Shown: one piece after another, positions 44,819 through 56,196 of the stretch
Numbering within the stretch: the first letter of the stretch is position 1
Layout of the letters: the number at the start of each line of letters is the position of its first letter
Assembly: GCA_947069175.1 (NCBI GenBank)
Contig: CAMTDV010000017.1
Span: 46,013,137 to 46,077,136, forward strand
DNA from: Scalesia atractyloides
Lineage: Eukaryota > Streptophyta > Magnoliopsida > Asterales > Asteraceae
Direction: 5' to 3'
Length of the DNA stretch: 64,000 nt
The notes under the pieces: model-generated
Databases searched by the model: none
What the model saw: only the letters and a program-made list of their open reading frames with translations
Told to the model about the DNA's origin: nothing
Translations under genes and position numbers: made by a program

Positions 44819-45542
44819 CTAACAAGCATCCTTAGCTCTAATCACGAAGGCTCGACCCTTAGCTTGGTTCAACTTAGGACATTGCCGCTTGAAATGATCC
44901 TCGGTACCACACTCGTAGCATCCTTTGTCCTTATTTGGTAACACCACCCTGCAAGTTTCAATTTTGTGTCCTACCTTTCCACACCATTTACACTTAGCAC
45001 TTTCACAAGTGCCCACATGATGGTAGTTACATTTGTTACACTTAAGTAGAGGACCCGCATACTCCTTGGACCAGAGCTTGCCGTGTTCACAGTAGCAGAG
45101 AAAGCTTTCACATCTTGAGTTGTTGTAGTTTGGTTTGCAACTTTGTTACACCTCTTGAAGTTAGACCATTTTCGTTTACCCGAACACTTTTATTCATCAA
45201 ACGAATCCTTCTTATCACTTCCATGCCTAGTGTTTTCATATGCACCACATCTTCAGTTAAACTAACAGCTAGGCTCACTACACTTCGAATTGTGGTAGGG
45301 TGAGACAAGTTAACCATGCTAAAGATTTTGGGCGCCAAACCCCATATGTATCGCTCAATCCTCTTGAACTCTGGTGTCACAAGATAGAGAACATTCATAG
45401 GCAAATCATGGAACCGTTGCGTATACGGCGCAACATCAACGCTGATCATAGTTAAATTCCAAAATTCTATCTCTAGTCTTTGTATTTCAGCCCTCGAGCA
45501 GTATTCCCCTCGCATCAAGTCCCGAAGTTCTTCCCATGTCAT
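44819..45542 (-). pseudogene. Gypsy gag: capsid domain and two zinc knuckles
   Basis: MTWEELRDLMRGEYCSRAEI through VAPYTQRFHDL and RIERYIWGLAPKIFSMV is the Retrotrans_gag capsid domain (45,542-45,108). After a frame change come CKWCGKVGHKIETC and CYECGTEDHFKRQC, two CCHC knuckles (45,000-44,880). The order capsid, knuckles, protease, RT is that of a Tekay-type element on the minus strand. Confidence 0.87.
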
Positions 45543-45805
45543 GCCATAAGCGGCTTCATCATCTAATGTTTGAACCTAAAGGTGCCACCAAGTCAATGCC
45601 TCATCCATAAAGAGACAAGTAACATACATCACCGTTTGTTCCGAGTACATTTGCTGATACAGATCATTGATTCCGTCTTCTCCACCCGACGTAAAAACCC
45701 AACGGCTCCCTAGGTACCATTGAAGTTTAAAGGCTTGCAGTCGAGGAATGCCTTAAAAGTGCACCCTTGAATAGTAGTACCTCCTGAATTATCAAGATAT
45801 AATTA

Positions 45806-46078
45806 TTATGAGAATAAATATAAACTAGAAAATCCTTCGATTTCCATGCAAAACCAACTATTACCACTCACAACATTGCCATTCGTTCCTGATCCGCCGT
45901 GTCCAGAACCTCCGGAGCCTCCGATGCCTCCTGTGCCGCCACTGGTATCGACGCGGTTTGCCTCATACTGTGCGATTGCGGTAGCGATACACTGTTCCAT
46001 CAAAGCTTCAAACTCCGCCTCTGTGGCTAGAAGTTGGTAATTCGGTCTTTTACGAGTATTTCTTCGTTTTGGAGCCAT
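45806..46078 (-). pseudogene. Gypsy gag N-terminus
   Basis: The ATG at 46,078 gives MAPKRRNTRKRPNYQLLATE, an EAEFEALMEQCIATAIAQYE helix and a Gly/Ser-rich stretch (GGTGGIGGSGGSGHGGSG). The usual GCTFKAFLDCKPLNFNGT-type block can be read at about 45,780-45,720 in another frame, so a break lies near 45,810. I chose this start because the MAPK opening is common in this gag family. Confidence 0.78.
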
Positions 46079-46431
46079 GGTCTTCTAATATAAAATATCA
46101 AAAGAATTTAGATGTATATTTCAACAAATTGCCAACCATGCACGAATATAAGAATACAACAAATCGTAATAATCATATGATGACGTCAACAAGTATCACC
46201 AACAACCATGAGTGCACGAGTAATAACAATTATATGAATAATCACCATCATAATAATCGCAATATCATACAAGTACCACGCCATAAAAACCACAACATCA
46301 TAATAATCATGACAAAAATAAAATACGACTCATCAAAAGTAATACCATAATTTACATATGATTCAAACTTGTTACATTGTTTCGTGAAACATCCAAAAGA
46401 ACTCGAGGCTACATCACCTCGGCTTACAAGT

Positions 46432-47199
46432 TTAGACAATATACAAAAAGGTAAAATTTCCTCCACGAGCATTCTTCGTAACCAAAAGTAGGATCATCAT
46501 ATCACATCGACTGAGGTAGGGGTGGAGTGGTCGTGTCTCGAGTGCCGCCCTGACTCTAGCTAAGTCTTCCACGAAAACTCTCATCTCGAGAGTAGTGGGA
46601 GCGACAAGCTCCTCAGTAGAGCCACAGTCTGTTGCGTAAGCGCTCAAACCCACGGCTCTAAGAGCAAAAGAAGATACACTATCGACAGTGTTGGAAGATG
46701 AAATGTCCATAACGGACACCACCGAAGAAGAGACCTCTAGAATTGCAACATCGAACGCCTCACACTCTCCTAGGTTATCGTCGACATGGTCAACGTGAAA
46801 CACTAGAACCTCGTCCCCACTAGTAGTTATGTCAACAAGAGGAAACTCAATTACAAGGTGTAGGATGTCAAGGATAAAGTGTCTGTAGGGGTGACTTATG
46901 ACAACTACACTGGGGACTAGAACATCCCCTAGATCGAGAACATCATCTATGAGCACGGGGCCACCTAAGGCTACTATCTCCTCCTCATCGCTAACGCCAT
47001 CGGACACGTAGTCCGGATCCTCCTCCGACTCACTATCCGTCTCTGACACTACATCCATAGCGGGATCACCATCTGACTCCAATCCGATGACCTCCTCATC
47101 AGACACGAGGTCAATGATCTCCTCGTCTGAATTTGAAATGTCGATAGGATCCGAAGCTGACGATATCATGACCTGGCAAAATAATCGGTACAAACACAT
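46432..47199 (-). CDS. Acidic ORF upstream of gypsy gag (function unknown)
   Basis: A 255-codon open frame with no internal stop, the longest open frame in this part of the stack. The first 100 residues are strongly acidic (SDEEIIDLVSDEEVIGLESD, SETDSESEEDPDYVSDGVSD), later residues hydrophobic and acidic. The likely start is the internal MISSASDPIDISNSDEE (about residue 11), a form of opening seen in gypsy leader proteins of Asteraceae as I recall. It lies about 350 bases before the gag ATG on the same strand, so it may be part of the gag precursor or a separate leader protein. No known domain is seen. Confidence 0.55.
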   Translation of the reverse strand: MCLYRLFCQVMISSASDPIDISNSDEEIIDLVSDEEVIGLESDGDPAMDVVSETDSESEEDPDYVSDGVSDEEEIVALGGPVLIDDVLDLGDVLVPSVVVISHPYRHFILDILHLVIEFPLVDITTSGDEVLVFHVDHVDDNLGECEAFDVAILEVSSSVVSVMDISSSNTVDSVSSFALRAVGLSAYATDCGSTEELVAPTTLEMRVFVEDLARVRAALETRPLHPYLSRCDMMILLLVTKNARGGNFTFLYIV

Positions 47200-47207
47200 A
47201 AATGAAA

Positions 47208-47229
47208 TATATATATATATATATATATT
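47208..47229. repeat. (TA)n tract beside a fold-back element
   Basis: About ten TA repeats stand just left of the inverted-repeat element, and CATATATATA stands just right of it. Confidence 0.85.
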
Positions 47230-47231
47230 GT

Positions 47232-47646
47232 CTCAGGATCTTGTAAAAAGGGACCTTTTTCCTGAGAAGCGTGAGAAGGCAGAGAAATTGACATGTAGAC
47301 ATCATGTTTTGGACTTAGGCATGATGTTTTGGGTTGTTTTGGCAAGAAAAACTCCAAACGTAACAATTTAATACACAATGCAATGAGTTATAGGCTTAAA
47401 ACATAAAACACCGTGCCAAGAACGTTAAGTAGTGTGTTTTAAGTGTTAAGAAGTGTGTTTTAGTTGTGTTTTAAATTTCACTCCAATGATACGTTGTGTT
47501 GTGTTTTAAATTGTTATATTTGGTGTTTTTCTTGCCAAAACAACCCAAAACATCATGCCTAAGTCCAAAACATGATGTCTACATGTCAATTTCTCTGCCT
47601 TCTCACGCTTCTCATGAAAAAGGTCCCTTTTTACAGGAACCCTCAC
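47232..47646. mobile_element. MITE-like fold-back element, about 415 bp, long inverted repeats
   Basis: The left arm (CTCAGGATCTTGTAAAAAGG onward, to about 47,383) is the near-exact reverse complement of the right arm (about 47,493-47,646, ending CCTTTTTACAGGAACCCTCA when read with its flank). Arms are about 150 bp each, the centre about 110 bp. It has no coding capacity. TA-rich bases flank both ends, probably including the target duplication. Confidence 0.88.
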
Positions 47647-47716
47647 CCATATATATAAATCAAAGATCTTTCCACATGAACCAAATAACTTGCCTATTCA
47701 AAATATACTAAACAAT

Positions 47717-47876
47717 GTAACCCGTCTACACCTCATAGATGAAACCTAGTAACCCGTCTAGACTACATAGACAAAACCATGTAACCCACCTATACCACAT
47801 AGACAGAACTAAGTAACCCGCCTATACCACATATAAAAAACCAAGTAACCCGCCTATACCACATACATCAAGCTAA
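47717..47876. repeat. 32-bp tandem array (5 units)
   Basis: GTAACCC starts at 47,717, 47,749, 47,781, 47,813 and 47,845, exactly 32 bases apart. Units read GTAACCCGCCTATACCACAT plus a variable A-rich end. Confidence 0.95.
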
Positions 47877-47879
47877 TAA

Positions 47880-48371
47880 TCTCTCCTCTTGAAGCATACT
47901 TGTGTCCATAGAATGACTTGGCCTTCGGTGATAAAGGATCAATCTTAAATCATAACTTTCTTCTTCTCGCCAACTTCTTTAAAGGAACAATCGTACATCC
48001 ACCAACATTTGCTTCATCAGTATTTTTTGTTGTTGTCGGTTGAGCTTTCAAATGACGTACCAACGTTCTTCTCAAACGAATCATCAAAGACATAAACATT
48101 TTTCCCGTCTTGATTAATATAATTCACTTGCTGTTTATCGAAATCATTTTTCAACCACTATCTCATCAACAAAATCCATCACATCTAACTCATCTTCAAT
48201 AACTTCATTGTCAGGAGCATTCACCAATTTTTCTAACACTTCTTTAGTAACCCCTTTATCTTTTGCGTTGATCTTCAGACTTATCCTGGTCATCAGTTAC
48301 CCCAACAAAGTTTTCTTTATCCTTTTCTAACTACTCACCATCAAACTTCCCTAAACCATCACCATCGCCAC
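47880..48371 (-). pseudogene. Degenerate coding-like remnant of unknown origin
   Basis: On the minus strand several short open segments with acidic and lysine-rich content (for example DDQDKSEDQRKR and, near the end, FKIDPLSPKAKSFYGHKYAS) switch frame repeatedly. The D/E/K bias looks like former protein, but I cannot name it. It ends where a gypsy LTR begins. Confidence 0.3.
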
Positions 48372-49834
48372 TGTCCCACCCCGCCGAAGGCGGAAACGCA
48401 AGGTGCGACCCTAAAAGGTTTTCAAGCATACAATAAGAAAACAACTAATGTGATTAAGCATCAACGATACCAAAAGTTAAAGTTTACAAGCCATCACAAT
48501 ATATTTAGTTTACACAACCCAGATATAATACACTAACTTTCAAAACACATACGACCAAAAGTTAGAATGTTCATAAAGTTCCTAGGATTTTTAGAGGTAC
48601 GATGAAATATACGAGGAAAAACCCACAAAAGGTATCGTCCATGATGCATGCAACTTCCAAAAGCCGTGAAGCAACATTCACTTACCTAAAAAACATGCTT
48701 AAAAATATCAACATAATGTCGGTGAGTTCACCGGTTTAAATGTCACAAATGAAACTTAAAATCATTTGATAAAGAATTTAGTATGCATAGTTTTTGAAAA
48801 TCACGAGAGTAAAATCATGGTCTTGCAAAAACCGTGATACATATGTCGACATAAGCCCATAACCAATCCATAATGATGATGCCTCGCCACATTGTGCACC
48901 ATGACAATGTCTAAGAATAATTGGGCACAATTGCATTCCCACAGGGTCACGACCGACTAGGAGCGGGGCTCGTTAAACCCAATAGATCTATTCGACTATT
49001 CCGCGCTCATTACGACGAGTAATGGTTCCTGAACGAAACAATAACACCAGTACTTCCGAGCTCTAAAATCAACCAACTTATACGCACGAAATAGACAAAA
49101 ATGGATTTCATACCCCACTACTATACCCCGTAACAAAGCATGAATTTCCCCGATTCAAATAAACATTTAAATAAGAAATAGGGGCCGTGAAGACTCACAA
49201 AGTGCGTTCCGTGCGTATGCTAGCAAAGTCAAATGTCCAAAATAATTCCCCACCTACATGTGTCCTAACTCATATAAGACACTATGGTTCATGAAATATA
49301 GCCTAGCATATGTGCTGGTCATAATCAAATCATCCAACTAGCTAGTTTTGAAATAACGCGTTTCTCTTTTTAACACGAGACGCTGACACGTTGGTGATCC
49401 GTTCCAATTTGACAAAAATATATTTACACCAAAATATATATTCTATGATAATAATAATAATAATAATGTATCGACGTTATTATACTCGTAGTACTCCTTG
49501 AATAAATCATATTCGGGTGTAAAGGTAAATATACTTTTAAACCAGTTCAACGACAAAATGTTATATATATAAAGTTGTATTTTTATACTTAGAGAGTAAA
49601 TCTTGTAATACGACAAATATTTATGTAAAAAATGATCCGTTTATATTTTTCTTGCACCCCATTTCCACCAAATATAGTATTTGTAGAAGATCTGTTTGTT
49701 TGTTCAAAGTCTACACTTATTTTCATAAATGTATGTAATACTCCCATAAGATTAAAGTATGAGTTTAATGTCTTTATGGCATAAATTATGTTATTTAAGT
49801 TCCATGGAATTTTTCTAAAAGCATCTGTGACTTT
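48372..49834 (-). repeat. Gypsy-type LTR (LTR2), left part
   Basis: It begins TGTCCCACCCCGCC on the plus strand, a changed TGTCACACCCC end. From about 48,700 to 49,030 it matches the LTR at 59,686 in order (TCGGTGAGTTCAC, ACATATGT, AATAGATCTAT) at clear but reduced identity. The reverse-oriented LINE end interrupts it at 49,835. Pol or gag on either side is lacking, so it may be a solo LTR. Confidence 0.68.
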
Positions 49835-50485
49835 TATTTTTTTTTTAAAACTTAAACTTCATTAAAAAGAAACACACTCGATCCCCAAGACGGAGACCAA
49901 GCAGCCCAAAAAACCCATTACGTCATATCACATTTACACAATTCTTCCTAATTACACGTTGTTCTATGTCTATTTTTATACCACATATACCCATAAGACT
50001 TCATATCCGCTGTAACCTCCACTATTTAAGTATTTCTGTCATTAAACATGCGATCATTCCGAGCCTTCCATATTCTCCAACATCCTATAATCATCAAACC
50101 TTGAACTATGTCATTTTTCACCGAAGTAAGCCGTGAATTCTTATAAACTTCCATCAGATCTTTTAAACCAAACGCGAAAATGTTCGGCAACTTACACCAC
50201 GATGCAATCACCTGCCAAACTGCACAAGAAAAACTACAGCCGCTAAAAACATGCTCTGCAGTCGCCTCGCCATCGTCACAGAAAATGCATTTTGTATTCT
50301 CCACTTGAATGTTTCTCCTAGCCAAGGCTGCTTTCGTCGGGATCCTTTCTAACATTGCCCTCCATATAAAGATACTACATTTCAAAGGCAACCATCTACA
50401 CCAATCAAACATTGCCGCCGAGACTGTGCTATCAGCGCTTGCAATCCAAGCTTTAACATTCGCGACCGAAAATTCTGGCCAAAGA
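49835..50485 (-). mobile_element. 5'-truncated LINE 3' end
   Basis: The minus strand encodes WPEFSVANVKAWI and, from 50,412, a 128-residue open frame with WLPLKCSIFIWRAMLERIPT, CIFCDDGEATAEHVFSGCSF and WRIWKARNDRMF. This is the zinc-binding zf-RVT domain that ends plant LINE ORF2. After it comes a short 3' part and a poly(T) run at 49,835-49,848 (the poly(A) tail on the minus strand). The RT and endonuclease are missing, as in typical 5' truncation during target-primed insertion. Confidence 0.88.
50026..50481 (-). pseudogene. LINE ORF2 C-terminus (zf-RVT domain)
   Basis: This open frame runs from the truncation point to a stop at 50,026-50,028. The spaced cysteines and histidine (CIFC, H in AEHVF, C in SGCSF) match the zf-RVT zinc-binding arrangement. 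It is only the last part of the protein. The ATG at 50,412 is internal. Confidence 0.85.
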
Positions 50486-51300
50486 TTTATGGCACCAAAA
50501 ATACATATTTATGGCAATTTATTCCAACAATTTCTACCAGTCCATATATAGTATTCTTGAAATTAATTGTCAAAACTAATGACCATTAATTATTTTTATT
50601 TTCGATTTAGTTTCCTTCAAAACCATACAAAATGTTTATATGAAAATACTAAGTTGACATTTTCACATCTTTATTCCCATATAATATACAGATGGTGTAA
50701 TTAATAACTTTTTGTGCATCCGTATGTATATTACGTAAGCAAGCATGAACGTTTGATGTTTGCTGTAGACAAACTTCCTATATCCTTGCCATCAAGTTTA
50801 TATATCATAACCCATGAGATAGTTATTTTGTAACCTACGATCTACTCATCATCAACGCATGGTGTTTTCACAAGCTCAACATCTTGTAGCCTTGTTAAGA
50901 AACCATAGCTTTTCTAAAACAATAACTAATAGGTTTACGGATTTCTAAGTTGAGAAAATAAAGAAAACGCTATTCGGATGATTTGACGTATAAACAAATA
51001 CTCAAAGGTTAACCATAACAAACACTTACAATAGCAAGCAAGGAGAAGGATTGGAGAAGAAAAATGAGTTTTGAAGCTCCAACACTTTGAAAATAAAATC
51101 TTTAAAAGCTTGAAATACACCTTGGACCCTTGATTGTGAGTCTTTAATATGAAGTTGGAAGGTGAAAATAAAAGTTGTATGGATGTGAGGGTGAGGTCGT
51201 AGGGTGTAGAAAGTTAGGGACTTTTCTTTATAGGTGCAAGATTGTAAATACAATAAGATCTTTAACTAGAAATGTTGGTTGGTTGACTAGATTTTTGGTA
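50486..51300 (-). other. Gene-free stretch, possibly the right part of LTR2
   Basis: No gene is seen. On the minus strand CTATAAAG at about 51,228-51,236 could be a TATA box, placed where an LTR promoter would be if LTR2 continues past the LINE. The boundary is not defined. Confidence 0.3.
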
Positions 51301-51838
51301 CACATCGGTTGGGTAGAGCCGATTAAGAAGCAAACATGCAAGTTTCTATGATGGTTCTTGTACTTTATGAATTTTATAATCTATTTCCTAGGTTTTATAA
51401 GAGTATGGGAGTTGCACTAAAAAATATTGATGCATGCTAGATTAAGTGTAAGGCGGATAATAAATCTCTTTTCATTTTCTTTGTGTCAGACCATGAACTC
51501 AAGGAAAAAAGACAAATGGTTTGACATTTCAACTAGCTATTATCTATGCTATAATAATAATGAGATTTTCCTTTATCACATGTGTATTTTAGACCAGTGG
51601 ATGCAAAATTTGGTGGTGTAATCCTCAGGGAAACAAAACTTTGAAATAGAAAAGAGTAGCGGGGTACAAACTTTTGTAGTAAACAATTTCATACATCTCA
51701 AACTTGGAGACAATAATTTTTATGAATATTTTGCTCTTGGTTTGATTCAACAAAATAAAAGAGTTATATAAAATAGAATCTTGAATTCTTGGTTTATGAA
51801 CTCAAACAAGAACGTTATAGCCATACACATGTGTGTCG

Positions 51839-51875
<37 letters not shown>

Positions 51876-54800
51876 ACTTTTTAACCATTTAGTATCTACG
51901 AATATAATCATATAAATAAACATAACAGAGTTTTCGAATTTAGAATTGTCCGTTTTGTATTATCACCAACGTTAACGTTCGTTTTCCCATTAACCGCGCA
52001 CCGACAATTCCCAAGAATTACCGGATGTACGACATGAAACACCCGGACATTGCTAGACTTCATGGACTTAATTAATACAAAATCATGTCTAAATGCACAT
52101 AAGTAATAACTAAACATTGATTAGGATGTACGGATCAACCTGAAAATTATGCCGATTGTCACAGTCACCGTCACCATCTGTGTTTAGTTCTTTATTCTGA
52201 TTATACTTCTCCCATTGGGCACCATAATTGGATAAGATTACATTAAGAAGATTAATTAAGGTACTAATCTATTATTCTTGTTCTCTAATTGTCTTCTGTT
52301 GGGCAACAAAAATGGCCGAAAGATAATCAATCTTCTTTTAAAGTGAAATAACTAAACCATGACCATCAGAAGATGAAGAAGTTATAACATGAACTTCTTT
52401 TTAACGAGGAGGCAAAATAACAACCTTAGATACATGTGTAGGTGACACATGTAAACTTTATAAAGGACTAAGGTTTTGAAAAACGCTATCTTGGAAAATG
52501 GTGCAACAATTTCGGTAGTTTCATGGTTTTGGTTTCCTAAATCATGAATTCCATTCAAAGTGAATAATTCAAACAACAAATTATGATTACTTAAGTTTTG
52601 TAATTTAGACTAGTTTAATTACAATTTTAGCCCAACCCAACAATAACTTATAATATTTATTTGGTCGAAATTGAAACCAAACTGAATTCGACTTTGATTT
52701 TGTGTTCAGTTTTGAACAACCAAGATTTGGTTAGATTTGGGTTTCGGTTTAAACCCAAAAAATGTTCAAACAACAAAACAAAATAATGTGATGAACATTA
52801 AAACAATTTAAATAAAGGAGTCTTGCTATATGTAGAAGTTTTATACGATTTGTACATATTTACATCACATGACAACGCTGACCTTTGCCGACATGTATAT
52901 GACTCGTATAGGTGTATACAAGTCGTATAGCTGACATTCTCTTGAAAAATCACGACTTGTATAAGTGTATATTGGTTGTGTAAGAGGCTCGTATAAATGT
53001 ATATGGGTTGTATAAAACATTTCCTGGCAGCTTTTATACATCTAACGGGTCGAATACATGTCATAGTGTCAAAAAAAGTTTTAAAGTATGTAAATAGCTT
53101 AAACATGTCGAGATAATTTTTGGAAGCTTTTAAACATACACGGAAAATTAGTATAACTTTGTGGGCCACTATCACCTTACCTTGTGTCCTCTTATTTTGT
53201 TTCCTAATAAAATATCGAATATTGTTATTTATGAAACTAGTTGAAGGCACGTACAAGTTACATCCGTAAAGGAGTCAGATCCTTTTAATATCTCGAATTT
53301 AAAGCTCCTTTGGACTAATCTAGTCGAATTATAGGTGTAAATAGTGTCACGCTAAAAGGTTTTTCGGTTGAATAAGTGAGTCCAAACAAGCTAAGATTAT
53401 ATATTTAGTGTAAAGATCAAATTTAAATGGGTCTTAATGTATAAAATACCTTTAACGCGAGAAGTAAAGAAGAAAAATTTTTTACTTTAATATTTTTGAA
53501 TTTTCCCTACTACTTAAGAATGATGTTTAGTTGCAAAATATAAAAAAAAAATTGTAATTTTAACAATTGAGTAATTACAGAAGGGTAATTATAATTACGC
53601 TACAATTTTGTAGAACATTAAAATTACTCTTCAAAATTTCATTATTTAATTACTCTGAGGATATGGTCCACGATAGGATATGTGGAGACGTAGTATTAAT
53701 GTTAAAGACTTTTAGGGGATAGTATGGTTGTGTCCTAGCTTTGTCTTAAGCTTAGTTTTCTTTTACACTTTAGGTAGGCTTACATCAGTTGTGTTTCTTG
53801 TTTTATGCCTATTTGGTGTTTTCCGATGATATGACTTTCTTGTTTTATGCCTATTTGGTGTTTTTTGATGATATATTTTATTATTGTTACGCTTATATTT
53901 CCATCTTTTGTTGCGTCCATGTGTCTGTTGTTTGTTCAGAGCATGGCGTCTCTTTGAAAGCAGTCACTCTATCCTTGAGATAGAGGTAAGGTTCGTTTAC
54001 ATACCACCATCTCCTGACCCTTCCCATAGTTTTTGTTATTTGTGAGATTTGCTGGGTATAGTTGTTGTACTCTACAAGTGTAAAATCACGATTTAATTTT
54101 ATTTTAGATTCCGAGACTAAAATATATGATAAATAATAAGATGAGAAAAAAAAAGTTCTCTCCACTTCTCACATTAACAATTTTTTATATGTTAAGGCTA
54201 TTTGTACAATAACCTTACTTTACATATATTTGTATATAACATTAATTATAATCCTCACACTTAAAGGTAATTATTTTAACAACTAATGACACCAACTCTA
54301 ATGAACTTTTCTTTTATCTATGTCTTTTTACTTGTTTAGTTCCTCATCTCTAATTTCAAATTAACAAACATGGGTTTTTATGCGAAGGATCTTATGGTGT
54401 ATTGAGAGTCTCATAACCTTTCAAAGTGTAGGTTATGGATTTGAGTGTCGTCTAGAACAAAAATGGTTTAGGTTGAGTTAGAGGTTTTACCACAGTGGGT
54501 GTTCGAGCGGCGGGTCTCCTCTAGAATGATGGCGGGCTAGGTCATTAGCACCGTTTGTGTTCGCATGTGTGGGTGGCCTTTTACAATTAGGTTTACCCGG
54601 TAATTGGGCTTTTGTTGGTTATATATTTAATTCGAAATTCGATGAAAACGATTTTTTAAACACATCCAACACTCTCTAATTCTACTAGTAAACAACATTT
54701 ATTTGTCCACCACGGAGCTTAAACCCTCACCACTTGAAAGACAGAGTCTTATCCAACACATGAGAATATGAGAATGACGAGTTGAGTGTTATTGATAAAG

Positions 54801-55797
54801 TTACTAGAAATCACGAGTTGGTGAAAAAATTAAATGTAACTGCATAGTCAATTTTTTTTAAGTTAGCGACCACAAGTTATTATAGGAAGATTAAGTTAAA
54901 TGATAAACGAATAATAAAAAAACCCTTAAAGCATGAGGTGTCGCAATCTCAAGGAACTTGACATTGTTCACCTAATGGCATTTTAATGCGTACAAAATAA
55001 TTTTTGCATGGTAAACTATCTCGAGTATTGTTACAATACCGATACCATAATACCACCGTACCGAATCCAAAACCTACCGAAAAACTTCGGTATTAACACT
55101 TGTATTCATTTTCATATTTTTTGGTTTCAATAAAGTCGATTTTGGTACCATATCAATACAATACCAAACTGAACCAACACCAACTTAACATCAGTGGTGG
55201 TATTCGTATCCATTTATTGGTTTATAATACATGTAAAACACGTGTTGATGTCTTTACAACTGTATTTTTAAGGTTAGACGAGACAAACTTTGTATAACAA
55301 AACCTTATATCATTACATTTATTTTTAATTCTGTAATACACCTTATTACAACAGTTGTATCACATGGGGTAATTTCTACCGGTTGATGTCAAAAATGAAA
55401 GTATCACACTTTAAATGCTAAAAACTCTATAAATAACTTTTTCTAATAATAAATAACTTTTTCTAATATAAAAAACTGTTTTTATAAAAAGCATTCAAGC
55501 TTTAACTGATTAACCAATTTATTAAAAATGCCTCACTCAGGTTGACCCGTATATTTTAATAGGCTATATTATCTACTCCATACCTGATTAATTTGTACCG
55601 TGTTGGTGTCGTGTTGTAAAGCGTATGGAAAATATATACTTGTCGGGATTGTAATCTCAACAAAACATTTATATAACAATAGCTGAATAAACAAATTTTT
55701 GAAAAAAATATTATATAACAATTTTGTTTTGGTTTAGTTCGATTCGCCTGATGGCATATAATTTTTCTTTTATGTAGGAAAAGCTAATTCTTATTTT
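51301..55797. other. AT-rich intergenic stretch without genes
   Basis: Short frames only, none with a recognisable domain. It holds a (TA)n tract (51,842-51,871), GTATA-rich repeats at 52,890-53,010 and a 42-bp direct duplication (TTCTTGTTTTATGCC at 53,795 and 53,837). No RNA gene was found. Confidence 0.6.
53795..53878. repeat. 42-bp direct duplication
   Basis: The block beginning TTCTTGTTTTATGCCTATTT is present twice in tandem at a 42-bp period, with two or three differences. Confidence 0.85.
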
Positions 55798-56196
55798 GAG
55801 TAAACTGTAAAAATGGTCCCTAAGATTTGGTCATTTTTACCATTTAGAATCTGGGTCTCATGGTTTCAATTTTGTTGGCAATTATATCCAAACGCAAAAT
55901 CTAGTCATATTTTATGGTTAACATTCAATTTTTTTGGTTTTTTTCTCCTTTTAATGAAGGGCAAAATTGTCAGATTTTTTAAATTTGCTATAATAAAACG
56001 TTAAATGACCATTTTGCCCTTCATTCAAATAGAGGAAAAAGACAAAAAAACTATGATAACTGAAAAAGCTAACGAGATTTTGATTTTGGATGAAAATGAC
56101 AACAAAATTGAAACAACAGGACCAAACCCAGATTCAAAAGGTTTAAGTTTTAAATTAAAGTAAACAAATCCTAGGGACCATTTTGGCAGTTTACTC
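55798..56196. mobile_element. MITE with GAGTAAACTG ends, copy 1 (399 bp)
   Basis: It opens GAGTAAACTG and closes CAGTTTACTC, and the arms are complementary over most of their length (GGTCCCTAAGATT against AATCCTAGGGACC). Flanks tcttatttt and tcttattat suggest a 9-bp target duplication, as in Mutator-like MITEs. No coding capacity. Confidence 0.85.

Noticed and set aside
52798..53256. 152-codon minus-strand frame
   Set aside because: Its sequence comes from repeated GTATA/TATAC words and has no domain; chance frame in AT-rich DNA.
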